From: Acidobacteriota bacterium
GTDB taxonomy: Bacteria > Acidobacteriota > Terriglobia > Terriglobales > Acidobacteriaceae
Direction: 5' to 3'
NCBI GenBank assembly: GCA_003225555.1
Contig: QIAM01000024.1
Span: 32,078 to 96,077, forward strand
Length of the DNA stretch: 64,000 nt
The notes under the pieces were generated by a model that worked only from the letters and a program-made list of their open reading frames with translations, was not told the DNA's origin and searched no databases. Position numbers and translations under genes: made by a program. Below, one piece after another: positions 34,673-44,006 of this stretch (position 1 is the stretch's first letter; every line of letters begins with the position of its first letter).

Positions 34673-35923
34673 CTAGACAAATGAAATCTTTCCCAGTACC
34701 GCCCCGCGTTTCGCGCCTGTGGCTGACGGAACATTCGCAGGCCGACGATGCCATGTCTCATACGCCAACACCGCAAAAGCCACAGCCTCCTTCGCTTCGG
34801 AAGGCAACCCGAACTCATCCGAGAATCGGATCTGCACTCCCAGTGGCGTCACCTCGTTGGATAACATCTTGACCAGCGCGGCATTCCTTACTCCGCCACC
34901 GGAAACAATCATCTCCTGAAATGTGGGCACAGCGGCCCCCGGCCGTGCGTTCGCCGCAGAGCGGCGAGGTGTAGCGATCCCTTTCAGCAGAAACCGCCCA
35001 ACCGCATCCGCGATGGACTTCGCGGTAAGGGCAGTCGCCGTGGCCACTACATCCTGCTTGCGTGCACCGCGACAGTTCCGAAGAAACTCTCCCACGAACT
35101 CCCGTCCAAACTGCTCGCGCCCCGCGGCCTTCGGAGGCGGTTTGCGAAAGAATGGTCGCCGCAATAGTCGCTGCAGTACCGGCTCTAGGACTCTCCCTGA
35201 GGCCGCAATCTTCCCACTGCGATCGAAAGGCTTGCCGAACAATTTCTCCGTCACCGCGTCGATCACCATGTTTCCCGGACCAGTGTCAAAGGCGACCACA
35301 TCGCTCGCGTCCGCTCCCGCTGGAATGGCAGTTAGATTAGCAATGCCGCCAATGTTCTGCACGATCCGTCCCACCTGCGGATCGCCGAACAGCAGATAGT
35401 CAAGATAGGGCACCAGCGGCGCGCCTTTGCCCCCCGCCGCCATGTCTGCGGGACGGAAATCGGAAACCACCGGCACGCCCACTCGCGCCGCGATCACAGC
35501 CGCCTCGCCCGTCTGCCATGTCGCCGCTACCGAGCGCCCGAGAAACCGTGCGGCTTCGCCCTGGTGATACAGCGTCTGCCCGTGGCAGCCGATCAGATCC
35601 GCCTTCGATTTGAAGCGTCTCTGGGTCGCGAGCACCGCGTCCGCATAAAGCTCGCCAAGCAGAAAGTTAAGCCGCGCCAAATCCGCCACGCTGGCCCGGG
35701 AAGCATTCATCGCCGCCAGCACCTCCGAACGAACTCTTGCCGGATAAGGATATTCCGCATGCGCCACCAGTCGAATTGTGTGGGACGGACACTCTTTTCC
35801 GCCACTGCCGGAAGTCACGCCGGAGGCGTCGCGCGAACCTGATTCGGCCGGCTCACCAATCCGCACCAGCGCTACATTGATCCCATCCGCCGACGTCCCG
35901 CTCATAACGCCTGCTACGATCAT
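34673..35923 (-). CDS. anmK: Anhydro-N-acetylmuramic acid kinase
   Basis: A 416-residue ASKHA kinase. Signature regions are VAGVMSGTSADGINVALVRI, GCHGQTLYHQGEA, SVAATWQTGEAAVIAARVGV, PVVSDFRPADMAAGG, IVQNIGGIANLTAIP and VAFDTGPGNMVIDAV. It turns 1,6-anhydro-MurNAc from wall turnover into MurNAc-6-phosphate. It lies downstream of nagZ on the same strand, a natural pair for muropeptide recycling; murQ is not present. Residues 318-335 (ATPRRSAANARPGAAVPT) come from a family A repeat and interrupt the region before MIVSGGGVRNAALVKML, where AnmK proteins normally have a short loop. Confidence 0.94.
   Translation of the reverse strand: MIVAGVMSGTSADGINVALVRIGEPAESGSRDASGVTSGSGGKECPSHTIRLVAHAEYPYPARVRSEVLAAMNASRASVADLARLNFLLGELYADAVLATQRRFKSKADLIGCHGQTLYHQGEAARFLGRSVAATWQTGEAAVIAARVGVPVVSDFRPADMAAGGKGAPLVPYLDYLLFGDPQVGRIVQNIGGIANLTAIPAGADASDVVAFDTGPGNMVIDAVTEKLFGKPFDRSGKIAASGRVLEPVLQRLLRRPFFRKPPPKAAGREQFGREFVGEFLRNCRGARKQDVVATATALTAKSIADAVGRFLLKGIATPRRSAANARPGAAVPTFQEMIVSGGGVRNAALVKMLSNEVTPLGVQIRFSDEFGLPSEAKEAVAFAVLAYETWHRRPANVPSATGAKRGAVLGKISFV
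34920..34972 (-). repeat. Family A copy inside anmK
   Basis: ATGTGGGCACAGCGG and CCGGCCGTGCG are a mutated hairpin 1. Hairpin 2 is intact as TCGCCGC/GCGGCGA with loop AGA. It is read through without a stop by anmK on the opposite strand. Confidence 0.75.
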
Positions 35924-35939
35924 GTTTGTACTTTCAACC

Positions 35940-36059
35940 TTGTCATCCTGAAGGAACGAGTTTCGCGCGAAGCGCGGAACTCCGACTGAAGGACCTATGC
36001 AAGAGCTGTCCGCTCTTCACAAAGTACACAGGTCCTTCGCCATGCTCAGGATGACAAGA
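35940..36059. repeat. Family C long inverted repeat between nagZ and anmK
   Basis: TTGTCATCCTGA at the left and TCAGGATGACAAG at the right are inverted, enclosing GGTCCTTCGCCATGC and the internal palindrome TTTCGCGCGAAGCGCGGAA. The element fills most of the nagZ-anmK gap, so both genes could still be on one transcript with a large hairpin between them. Confidence 0.65.
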
Positions 36060-36072
36060 CCTTCTTGCCAGT

Positions 36073-37155
36073 TCAGGCTAATCTCTCCAGCCGCACCTGC
36101 TCGCCAAACTCCCACAACGTCCGAGACAGCTTCTCGATCGTTGCGACCGCGGGGGATTTTGATTTCCGTAGAAGCACAGCCGCTTTCTTCTTAAAGGTCA
36201 GCACCCGCTGCGCCGACTCCGCAACCCGCCGTGCGAATTTCGAATCGCGCTCCGCAGTCTTGACCAGCTGTTCGTAGGCCTGCGCGATGTAGTCCCCACG
36301 GTGACAAATCAGGCACAGATCTCCACCCGCGCGGATAAACTCGACCGCGGCCTCGCCGATCGGAGCGGCTGACAGAACGCCGCCCATTTCCAGATCGTCC
36401 GACACGATCAGCCCGCCATAGCCGATGCGCTTGCGCAGAATGTCCGTGATCCAAGTCTTGGAAAGCGATGCGGGAATCCGATCATGCGTGACCAGGGGAT
36501 ATGCCGCGTGCGAAATCATCGCAAACGGCAATTGTCCCCGCAGCCTGCGGTAGGGAAGCAGATCCTCTACCCAGAGCTTTTTCATCGGCTTCTTGATCAC
36601 TGGCAGTTCGTGATGGCTATCAAGCTTGCCTTCGCCCAAGCCCGGGAAGTGCTTACCGCATCCCATCACTCTTGCTGCCCGCAAACCGGCAAGAAACTCG
36701 CGGGCGTATGCAGCCGCTTGCCGCGGATTCGCCGAAACCGCCCGCGAACCCATCACGCTGCGCGACGTCTCAAACGCCAGGTCCAGTGCGGGCGCGAAGT
36801 AGACATTGAATCCCAGCGCCCGGCAGTTCTCTCCAATCACCTGCCCATGCTTACGGAATAGCTTGCGATCGCCGGTCGCGAACACGTCCGCCGCCGAGGG
36901 CGTTGCGCCGAGCACCTCGCGGAAGCGGTCAACGCGCCCGCCTTCGAGATCGACACAAGTGAATAACGGCGTCGAGACGCACTTCTGGCAGTCGCGTAAC
37001 AGCCGCCAGTTCTGCTCCGGGCTCTTGATGTTGCGTGCGAACAGGATCACGCCTGCCGGCTGCAGCCGCTTGAGCAGGGAATGGAGACGCACCGTCATCT
37101 CTGTGGCGTCGAAGCCGATGATTAGAAGCTGGCCGACATCTCCGCGCTTCCCCAA
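36073..37155 (-). CDS. nagZ: Beta-N-acetylhexosaminidase (GH3)
   Basis: Encodes 360 residues from TTG 37155. It shows the GH3 NagZ pattern: QLLIIGFDATEMTVRL, GVILFARNIKSPEQNWRLLR, FTCVDLEGGRVDRFREVLG, MGCGKHFPGLGEGKLDSHHE (loop with the His general acid) and YGGLIVSDDLEMGGVLSA with the catalytic Asp. It removes GlcNAc from muropeptides. It follows two tiny membrane-protein genes and mutS, and precedes anmK. No signal peptide, consistent with a cytoplasmic enzyme. Confidence 0.92.
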   Translation of the reverse strand: MGKRGDVGQLLIIGFDATEMTVRLHSLLKRLQPAGVILFARNIKSPEQNWRLLRDCQKCVSTPLFTCVDLEGGRVDRFREVLGATPSAADVFATGDRKLFRKHGQVIGENCRALGFNVYFAPALDLAFETSRSVMGSRAVSANPRQAAAYAREFLAGLRAARVMGCGKHFPGLGEGKLDSHHELPVIKKPMKKLWVEDLLPYRRLRGQLPFAMISHAAYPLVTHDRIPASLSKTWITDILRKRIGYGGLIVSDDLEMGGVLSAAPIGEAAVEFIRAGGDLCLICHRGDYIAQAYEQLVKTAERDSKFARRVAESAQRVLTFKKKAAVLLRKSKSPAVATIEKLSRTLWEFGEQVRLERLA

Positions 37156-37163
37156 GGAGAGAC

Positions 37164-37442
37164 TCAGCTCTCACCCCCCGGCAGTTCAGAGGGACGACCC
37201 CAGCGGATAACAGACCTGAGCCACTGAGCTAGTGCTACACAGAGGGTGGTCAGGGCGATCTGTCTCAGGGCCGATCCGCTCACTGCTGCAATGTGTCGGA
37301 CACTAGGAGAAATGCGAAAGCAACTCAAAAGAACGAAGCCGGCAAGGTTGATACCCATCAATAGGGAAGCAATTTTCACGGATTTCCTAGGGAACTCGAA
37401 CGCAAACATAAAACAAAGAATTGCGGCGATGGCCTCAAACAC
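37164..37442 (-). CDS. Small hypothetical membrane protein
   Basis: 92 residues from GTG 37442 with three hydrophobic helices (AIAAILCFMFAFEFP, VKIASLLMGINLAGFVLLSC and LRQIALTTLCVALAQWL). No known family. It ends 8 bases before nagZ, and starts 6 bases after the next small gene, so the three form a tight run. No soluble domain is visible. Confidence 0.5.
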   Translation of the reverse strand: MFEAIAAILCFMFAFEFPRKSVKIASLLMGINLAGFVLLSCFRISPSVRHIAAVSGSALRQIALTTLCVALAQWLRSVIRWGRPSELPGGES

Positions 37443-37448
37443 CTTGTT

Positions 37449-37640
37449 CTAAATGCTCCAAAAGCTTCTGTGGAGAGCTACTGGAAAGCTGAAGCGACCC
37501 CAAATGAAATGGCCGATCTCCCTAACGAGCAGCAGACCGGACACAACAAAAAGCGCTGCGGCCCCTAGCGTGGTGAACCAGTCACTATCCACGGTGATTT
37601 CCCAGATGCGAGGGGATCGATTCTTCGGCTGAGTATTCAC
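37449..37640 (-). CDS. Tiny hypothetical membrane protein
   Basis: 63 residues from GTG 37640, overlapping the mutS stop (GTGA), so translation may be coupled to mutS. One hydrophobic helix ([20 protein letters not shown]) and a basic start. No family recognised. Its reality rests on spacing and the hydrophobic helix. Confidence 0.45.
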   Translation of the reverse strand: MNTQPKNRSPRIWEITVDSDWFTTLGAAALFVVSGLLLVREIGHFIWGRFSFPVALHRSFWSI

Positions 37641-40315
37641 TCGATTTCCCCTTTCAACGCCGCCAATAGATTCAGCGCCTCCAGCGGCGTCAGCCGGTTT
37701 AGGTCCACTTCGCGCAGCTTCTCCAGCACCGGCTGCGACAGCGGCGTAAAGATCGTCAACTGTGTATGCGGGAGCGATACTCCCGGCGACAAATGTCCTG
37801 TCGCCACCCGCTCGGCGGATTCATGCTCGGCCAAGACGTCGCGCGCCCGCTCTACTACCTCGTTCGGCAAGCCCGCCAGCTTCGCGACCTCGATGCCGTA
37901 GCTGCGGTCCGCCGCGCCCGGTTCGACCTTGCGCAGAAAGACGATGCCTCCGCCCGTTTCTTTTACCGACACGTGGTAATTCTTCACGCCCGAAAGCTGC
38001 TCGGCCAGTTCGGTCAACTCGAAATAATGTGTGGCGAACAGAGTCTTCGCTCGCACCCGCGCGTGCAGATATTCAACCGCCGCCCAGGCAATCGCCAGCC
38101 CATCGTAAGTCGCCGTCCCACGCCCGACTTCGTCGAGCAGAATCAAAGACCGAGCCGTCGCGGTGTGCAGGATCGCCGCCGTCTCGGTCATCTCCACCAT
38201 GAAAGTCGAACGCCCGCGCGCCAGGTTGTCGCTGGCTCCGATGCGGGTGAAGACACGGTCCACGACGCCCAGCCGCGCCGATCGCGCCGGAACGAACGAG
38301 CCCATTTGCGCCATGATGACGATCAGAGCGGCCTGCCGCAAATAAGTCGACTTCCCGCCCATATTAGGCCCGGTCAGCAACAGAATGGTATGCGTGGTCG
38401 AATTCAGATACAAATCGTTCGGCACGAAGCGCTCGCTGCCACCCGCCATCTCTTGCTGCTCGATCACGGGATGCCGACCTTCGATAATTTCCAAATCGCC
38501 AGCCCCGGTTGTCTGCGACTCGACAAACTGTGGCCGGCAATAATTCCGCAGCGCCGCAATGTGCGCCATCGAGGCCAGGACGTCGACTTCAGCCAGCGCC
38601 AACGCGGTCTGCCGGATTCGCTTCGCCTCCGCCGCAATCGCTGTCCGAAGCTCCGTGAACAACCGACGCTCGATCTCGACAATCTTTTCCTGCGCGTCGA
38701 GGATCTTGGCCTCGTACTCCTTCAATTCCGGCGTGGTGAAGCGCTCTGCCCCGACCAGCGTCTGCTTCCGCTCATAATCCTGCGGCACGAGATGCAGGTT
38801 CGCCTTCGACACCTCAAAGTAGTAGCCAAAAATAGAATTGAACTTGACCTTCAGCGAGGAAATACCCGTCCGCCCGCGTTCCCGCTGCTCAATCTGTGCC
38901 AGCACCTGCTTGCTGTTGCGCGAAAGTTCGCGCAGTTCGTCCAGTTCGCGATCGACGCCTGCCGCAATCACCCCGCCATCGGCAAAACTCAAGGGTGGCT
39001 CGGGCACAATCGTCTTCTCGATGCGGTCACGCAGATCACTCAGCTCATCCAGCGCAGCATGAAGCACTCTCAGCCGTTCCGCGGCAAGACGTCCCACGGC
39101 CGCCTTCACCGCCGGAATCTTTCCCAACGAAGCCACCAGCGCGAGCACGTCCCGCGGGTTCGCCGTCTCGAGAGTCACCCGGCTGAGCAGTCGCTCCAAA
39201 TCCAGCACCCCATCCAGCGCCCGCCGCAACTCCTCCCGCGCTATCAGATCCTTGACGCCCGCCTCGACCGCGTCCAGTCGCGCGTTGATCTCAACCAACT
39301 CCAACGAAGGCCGCAGCAACCACGACCGTAGCAACCGCTTTCCCATCGGCGTGACTGCGCAATCAATCGACCGAAACAGAGTCACACCAGCATCCGTGCC
39401 GGCAAACAGCGGCTCGATCAATTCCAGATTTCGCACCGTGACCGCATCCAGCACCAGGCACTTCTGCCGCTCGTACCAGCCGATGCGGTCCACGTGATCG
39501 AGCGACCCGCGCTGCGTCGAGCGTACGTAATAAAGGATCGCTCCAGCCGCCGCCGCAGCGGCCGTGCGGCCCGCGAGCCCAAATCCCTCCAGCGACAAAA
39601 CCCCGAAATGATTCTCGAGCAAAGGAATGGCATGATCCGGGGAGAAAATCCAGTCATCGAGAGGAGTCTCGGTCCAGCGCGAAGGTCCCTGTGGGGACAG
39701 CCGCCCTCGGCTGTCCGGCCGAGCGAAGCTCGGCAGCTTTTCCCTCGGAGCACCTGCGCCCTCGAACAGCGGCGCCGCCGAGCCATACAGCAACTCCCTC
39801 GGCCGCAACTGCTCCAACTCCTCCTGCACCCTCCGCAACGCCCCGTCCCCCACGAACTCCGTAGCCCGAAACTCCCCGGTAGACAAATCCAAGGCCGCGA
39901 ACCCAACTCGCTCTCCCACCTGCGCCAGCGCCGCCAGAAAATTGTTCTCCTCCGACCCCAGCGATGAATCCGCCGCCGTCCCCGGCGTCACCACCCGCGT
40001 CACTTCCCGCCGCACCAGCTTCTTCGCCAGCCGCGCATCTTCCATCTGCTCGCAGATCGCGACCTTAAATCCCTTGCGAATGAGCTTGCCGATGTATCCC
40101 TCCGCCGCGTGGTAGGGCACTCCGCACATCGGCACCGCGATGCCTTTCTCTTTGTTCCGCGACGTGAGCGTGATCTGCAGTTCTTTGGACGCGACAATCG
40201 CATCATCAAAGAAAAGTTCGTAGAAATCTCCCAGACGAAAAAACAGCAACGCTGTAGGGTGCTCTTTCTTGACCGCGGCATATTGCCGCATCAGCGGAGT
40301 GGACGGCTCGGTCAT
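37637..40315 (-). CDS. mutS: DNA mismatch repair protein MutS with an in-frame repeat
   Basis: An 892-residue protein, slightly above the usual 850-870. Mismatch-recognition domain: [15 protein letters not shown] with the FYE wedge. Levers and clamp follow, then the ABC ATPase: Walker [18 protein letters not shown], Walker [19 protein letters not shown] and the signature region [16 protein letters not shown]. MutS finds mismatches and recruits MutL, which is not in the window. Residues 194-209 ([16 protein letters not shown]) are the translation of a family A repeat in the connector domain, a place of low constraint. The large plus-strand frame over mutS is an antisense shadow. Confidence 0.97.
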   Translation of the reverse strand: MTEPSTPLMRQYAAVKKEHPTALLFFRLGDFYELFFDDAIVASKELQITLTSRNKEKGIAVPMCGVPYHAAEGYIGKLIRKGFKVAICEQMEDARLAKKLVRREVTRVVTPGTAADSSLGSEENNFLAALAQVGERVGFAALDLSTGEFRATEFVGDGALRRVQEELEQLRPRELLYGSAAPLFEGAGAPREKLPSFARPDSRGRLSPQGPSRWTETPLDDWIFSPDHAIPLLENHFGVLSLEGFGLAGRTAAAAAAGAILYYVRSTQRGSLDHVDRIGWYERQKCLVLDAVTVRNLELIEPLFAGTDAGVTLFRSIDCAVTPMGKRLLRSWLLRPSLELVEINARLDAVEAGVKDLIAREELRRALDGVLDLERLLSRVTLETANPRDVLALVASLGKIPAVKAAVGRLAAERLRVLHAALDELSDLRDRIEKTIVPEPPLSFADGGVIAAGVDRELDELRELSRNSKQVLAQIEQRERGRTGISSLKVKFNSIFGYYFEVSKANLHLVPQDYERKQTLVGAERFTTPELKEYEAKILDAQEKIVEIERRLFTELRTAIAAEAKRIRQTALALAEVDVLASMAHIAALRNYCRPQFVESQTTGAGDLEIIEGRHPVIEQQEMAGGSERFVPNDLYLNSTTHTILLLTGPNMGGKSTYLRQAALIVIMAQMGSFVPARSARLGVVDRVFTRIGASDNLARGRSTFMVEMTETAAILHTATARSLILLDEVGRGTATYDGLAIAWAAVEYLHARVRAKTLFATHYFELTELAEQLSGVKNYHVSVKETGGGIVFLRKVEPGAADRSYGIEVAKLAGLPNEVVERARDVLAEHESAERVATGHLSPGVSLPHTQLTIFTPLSQPVLEKLREVDLNRLTPLEALNLLAALKGEIE
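39689..39737 (-). repeat. Family A copy inside mutS
   Basis: TGTGGGGACAGCCG, loop CCCT, CGGCTGTCC, then hairpin 2 with stem GCCGAGC/GCTCGGC and loop GAA. It is in frame and gives DSRGRLSPQ on the coding strand. Confidence 0.85.
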
Positions 40316-40435
40316 TTCGGAGGCTTCGAGCGCGGATTATAACAAAGCGCACCGCCCACCTTCTGCGGCAGTGGTCACACCGTCCCGGTGGAAATCGCAG
40401 TTGACGCACCTTCTCCCGCAGTGTTTACCTATCCC

Positions 40436-41425
40436 ATGGAACTCCGCAAGGATCCCATCACGCGCTCCTGGGTCATCACCGGAGACGATCCCACCGGGCC
40501 ACGCGTTGAATCCGTCTGCCGCTTCTGTCCCGATGCCGCCTCCGCTCCCCAGGTCATAGCCACCATGCCCAACACCGGAGGCGTTCCCTGGTCGGCTCGC
40601 GCGCTAGTGCATCCCACGCCGCTCTATCACATTGAAGGCGAGCCCGGACGCCGTGGCGATGGCCTCTATGACCGCATGCACTCCGTCGGAGCGCACGAGG
40701 TGTTGGTCGAGAACTCGCGCCATGACCACCATCTTTGGAATGCCAGCGACGCGGAGATCGAGTGGTTCTTTCGCATGGCCGCCGAGCGCATTTTCGATCT
40801 CAAGCGCGACCCCCGCATCAAGTACGTCAGCCTCTTCAAGGACTACGGCGGGAGTGCCGGGCAGGAATTCAGCCATCCCACGTCACAGATCACTGCCACC
40901 ATGTTCGTGCCGCGCCGCGTACTCTACGAACTCCGCGCCGGCCGCGAATATTTCCTGACCAAGGAACGCTGCGTCTTCTGCGACATCATTAACCAGGAAG
41001 AGCGCCAGGCCCTTCGCGTGATCGAAAGCCGCGGAGACTACATTGCCCTCTGCCCCTACGCGCCCCGCGTTCCCTACGAAGCCTGGATTCTCCCCCGCAA
41101 TCACGACGCCGCCTTCGAGCACACCGCGCTCGTGCGCCAGGGCCAACTCGCCGACCTCGCGGCAATTCTTCGCCGCACACTGCAACGCGTCCGCACGTTC
41201 ACCGAGGAATTCCATCTTGTTCTGCACACTTCACCCAGCAGCCAGCATCCCTCGAAGACTCTCGGCTACTGGAAAACGATTGACGACGACTATCATTGGC
41301 ACATCGAACTCTTGCCCGTGCTCGGCTCAAAGGCCCGCTCCTATACCTTCAAAGAGGTCTACTATTCGCCCGTAAGCTCGGAAACCGCCGTGAAACAATT
41401 GCGGGAGGCAAAGATCGATGGGTGA
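40436..41425 (+). CDS. GalT-like nucleotidyltransferase (HIT superfamily)
   Basis: Encodes 329 residues from ATG 40436 (the frame opens at 40388 GTG). It starts MELRKDPITRSWVITGDDPT, then SVCRFCPDAASAP with a CxxC zinc pair; a second pair is KERCVFCDI. The family core gives YHWHIELLPVLGSKARSYTF, an HxHxE form rather than the HPHxQ of classical GalT, as in variant members. The usual role is transfer of UMP between sugar 1-phosphates. The glyoxalase gene overlaps its end by 8 bases, and the nucleoside hydrolase follows, so an operon is likely. Substrate uncertain. Confidence 0.8.
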   Translation: MELRKDPITRSWVITGDDPTGPRVESVCRFCPDAASAPQVIATMPNTGGVPWSARALVHPTPLYHIEGEPGRRGDGLYDRMHSVGAHEVLVENSRHDHHLWNASDAEIEWFFRMAAERIFDLKRDPRIKYVSLFKDYGGSAGQEFSHPTSQITATMFVPRRVLYELRAGREYFLTKERCVFCDIINQEERQALRVIESRGDYIALCPYAPRVPYEAWILPRNHDAAFEHTALVRQGQLADLAAILRRTLQRVRTFTEEFHLVLHTSPSSQHPSKTLGYWKTIDDDYHWHIELLPVLGSKARSYTFKEVYYSPVSSETAVKQLREAKIDG

Positions 41426-41801
41426 ATCCACGAATGCGAAAGTCACCGGCCTGATCCCCATGGCGCACGTGGCCGACGTGCAACGCTCGGTAGAGTTCTA
41501 CAAAATGCTCGGCATGGAACTGCGCGCCAGCCTGAAGGGAAGTACGAACGGCCTGCAGTGGGCTCACTTGGCTTGCGAAGGCGCACACTTGATGTTCGCG
41601 CGCGCCAGCGAGCCCGTGGTCGCCAGCCAGCAGGCGGTTCTGTTTTACTTGTACACACCCGACCTGGTTGCCTTGCGCGACCACCTGCTCACCTCCGGAG
41701 TGCGCGTTTCGGCCATCACGTATCCCGACTACATGCCCAAGGGCGAAGTGTGTGTTGAGGACCCTGACGGCTATTGTCTGCTCATCGGCCAAGCAGGGTG
41801 A
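41418..41801 (+). CDS. Glyoxalase/VOC-family protein
   Basis: 127 residues, one VOC fold (two beta-alpha-beta-beta-beta modules). LIPMAHVADVQRSVEFYKML opens the first module, and EVCVEDPDGYCLLIGQ closes the second. Conserved metal-binding His and Glu candidates are H in PMAH and E in GEVCVEDPDG. Substrate unknown; VOC proteins include bleomycin-resistance-like binders and dioxygenases. It overlaps the galT-like gene by 8 bases and precedes the nucleoside hydrolase by 16. Confidence 0.85.
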   Translation: MGESTNAKVTGLIPMAHVADVQRSVEFYKMLGMELRASLKGSTNGLQWAHLACEGAHLMFARASEPVVASQQAVLFYLYTPDLVALRDHLLTSGVRVSAITYPDYMPKGEVCVEDPDGYCLLIGQAG

Positions 41802-41817
41802 TGCGGATCTCACATCG

Positions 41818-42762
41818 ATGGGTAAATTCCATCTCGATACCGACCTGGGAGGAGACATCGACGATTTGTGCGCGCTGGCCATGGTCCTGAATTGGCCGGA
41901 GGTTGAGCTGGTCGCGGTCACTACAGTCTCAGACGATCAAGGCAGGAGAGCTGGCTATGCACGGTACGCGCTCGACTTGGCTGGACGGCGAGATGTTCCA
42001 GTTTGCGCCGGAGCTGACGTTTCGGACGGATATTACCACCCTTTGCGGCCAGGTTTTGCCGACGAAAATGCCTACTGGTCGAAAGCTATCCAGCCACTGC
42101 CGGGGCCGGCCGATGATGCCATCGCGCTGCTCAAGCGCAGTGTCGAACAAGGTGCAACCATTGCGCCAAGCGGGCCTTTAACGAATCTTGCGCTACTCGA
42201 AAGACGATGGCCGGGCGTATTACGCAACGCTCACGTAGTTTTGATGGGAGGACACGTGGTTCCTCCCCGGAAGGGTTTCCCGCAGTGGGGCCGTGATATG
42301 GACTATAACCTCCAGGTCGATGTCAGGTCGGCCGAGTACATCCTTCGAAATTCAAGCCCGACGCTGGTTCCACTTTCGGTAACGGTCGAGACGGCCCTCC
42401 GAAGGGCTTATCTGCCAACCTTGAGAGAAGCCGGACCGATGGGGCAACTTTTGGCGAGACAGGCAGAAGCCTTCGCCAAGGACGAAAACATGGAGACACG
42501 ATTCGGCCGAACCTGTGATGGTCTGCCGCACGACATCATCAATTTCTTGCACGATCCGCTAGCGTGCGCGATCGCACTGAGCTGGAACAAGGGTGTGGAG
42601 ATCCGTGAGATTCCGGTGAAATCGGAAATCATGGATGGGGCGCTCCACCAGACCGTTGACAGCAGAGGCAACCCCACCAAAGTGGTAACGAGTGTGAACG
42701 GGTCCGAGTTCAGCGATTTCTGGCTCAGCGCGGTCACGCGAAGCGAGAAGCCCAATTTGTAA
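41818..42762 (+). CDS. Inosine/uridine-preferring nucleoside hydrolase
   Basis: 314 residues from ATG 41818; the frame upstream overlaps the glyoxalase gene and is not supported. It starts MGKFHLDTDLGGDIDDLCAL, the DTDxGxDDxxAL calcium-binding motif, here with the changed spacing DTDLGGDIDD. APSGPLTNLALLERRWPGV and VVLMGGHVVPPRKGF follow, then HDIINFLHDPLACAIAL (His/Asp). It would cleave N-glycosidic bonds of nucleosides. The Gly-Ile insertion in the motif differs from many members and may lower or shift specificity. Confidence 0.85.
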   Translation: MGKFHLDTDLGGDIDDLCALAMVLNWPEVELVAVTTVSDDQGRRAGYARYALDLAGRRDVPVCAGADVSDGYYHPLRPGFADENAYWSKAIQPLPGPADDAIALLKRSVEQGATIAPSGPLTNLALLERRWPGVLRNAHVVLMGGHVVPPRKGFPQWGRDMDYNLQVDVRSAEYILRNSSPTLVPLSVTVETALRRAYLPTLREAGPMGQLLARQAEAFAKDENMETRFGRTCDGLPHDIINFLHDPLACAIALSWNKGVEIREIPVKSEIMDGALHQTVDSRGNPTKVVTSVNGSEFSDFWLSAVTRSEKPNL

Positions 42763-42871
42763 ATGTGGTGGCTGTGTGTGGATTGCGTTCAGATTTGTCT
42801 CACACCCCAGCGTATGGCGTAATTAGCGGCTTCACGCCCTGCTACAATCCGAGCCCAAGGAGATCCTGCCA

Positions 42872-43807
42872 TTGAAGCATTTCATCTGCTTCATGTTGTT
42901 CCTTGCCACCGCGTTCAGCCAAACGCCAAGCGCCGCCTCCGCGTCCCCATCATCCGAAAAGCGCCAGGTTCTATGGCAGAAACTTGAATCGACCATTCGT
43001 GACGTGGATTCTCATCTCGACGGCGTAATGGGCGTAGCCATCGAAGACCTCACCACCGGAGACCATTTCTTCCTCCACGAAAATGAAGTCTTCGCCCAAG
43101 CCAGCTCCATCAAAATCACGGTTCTCGCCCAGCTTTACCAGCAGGCGCAACAAGGAAAGTTGAAGCTCACCGACCTCTACACCGTGCAGGCCTCGGATCT
43201 CGTTCCAGACAGCGACATCATGGGCGGACTCACGCCCGGGGTCACCCGCATCACCCTGCGCGATCTCGCGACCATGATGGTCGCGGTCAGCGACAACTCC
43301 GCCACCAACGTCCTGATCGACCGCGTCGGCATGGACAACGTCAACTCCATGCTGGACTCCCTCGGCCTCTCCCACACCCGCCTGCGCCGCAAAATGATGG
43401 ACCTCAAGGCCGCCGCGGAAGGCCGCGAAAACATTTCCACTCCCAGCGAAATGATGACCCTGCTCGAAGCCATCCACCACGGCAAAGTCCTCAACAAGGA
43501 ATCCACCGCTGATTTCTTCAAAGTCCTCAGCACAAACAAGAGTTCGTGGATTCCCCGCGACCTCCCCGCCGATCTGAAGATCGCCAACAAGCCCGGCTCA
43601 CTCGAAGCCGTCCGCAACGACTCCGGCATCGTATTCGTTGAAGGACACCCATATGTGATCTGCGTCATGACCAGTTTCCTGCGTAACGAGCGTGATGGAG
43701 AGGACGCCATCAGTAAGATTTCCCTGGCCGCGTGGCGGATGTTCGACCGCCTGAGCCGCGCCTCCGAGTACGGACGCGTAGTGTCACCCGGCAACGGCGC
43801 CCGCTAA
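42872..43807 (+). CDS. Class A beta-lactamase-like serine hydrolase
   Basis: 311 residues from TTG 42872, with AAGGAG 9 bases upstream. Signal peptide (1-22). Serine hydrolase motifs: SSIKITVLAQLY (SxxK), AVSDNSATNVLIDR (SDN) and ANKPGSLEAVRNDSG in the KTG position. The expected Glu of the omega loop is not obvious, so penicillinase activity is uncertain; many such proteins are esterases or wall enzymes. It ends with a strong hairpin. A short second copy of its last 71 bases lies at 46262-46332. Confidence 0.86.
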   Translation: MKHFICFMLFLATAFSQTPSAASASPSSEKRQVLWQKLESTIRDVDSHLDGVMGVAIEDLTTGDHFFLHENEVFAQASSIKITVLAQLYQQAQQGKLKLTDLYTVQASDLVPDSDIMGGLTPGVTRITLRDLATMMVAVSDNSATNVLIDRVGMDNVNSMLDSLGLSHTRLRRKMMDLKAAAEGRENISTPSEMMTLLEAIHHGKVLNKESTADFFKVLSTNKSSWIPRDLPADLKIANKPGSLEAVRNDSGIVFVEGHPYVICVMTSFLRNERDGEDAISKISLAAWRMFDRLSRASEYGRVVSPGNGAR

Positions 43808-43813
43808 GGTCAT

Positions 43814-43865
43814 GTGGCAGGAGTAATGGCCGCATTACGATACGACACCCTGCCACTTGTTTTGT
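43814..43865 (+). terminator. Likely intrinsic terminator after the serine hydrolase gene
   Basis: Outer arms GTGGCAGG and CCTGCCAC enclose an inner hairpin GTAATG/CATTAC with loop GCCG. TTGTTTTGT follows directly. The start is 7 bases after the stop codon. Confidence 0.7.
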
Positions 43866-44006
43866 CTGCTTTGAAATCTCCTGGGCTGGAAGGCTGCCCA
43901 TCGGTTAGAGAAGGTCAATGAGAGGCGATGTTACGCCACTGACGCAATCACAGCCCACCAGCAAGTCCGCCGGTCCATCGAACGGTCGTTTGCAATCCGA
44001 GAACAC

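Noticed and set aside
37766..39331. 521-codon plus-strand frame opposite mutS
   Set aside because: It mirrors the mutS codon bias and has no recognisable protein motif.
42872..43807. Antibiotic-resistance beta-lactamase
   Set aside because: SxxK, SDN and KPGS are present, but the omega-loop Glu is not evident and many relatives are not resistance enzymes; called serine hydrolase only.
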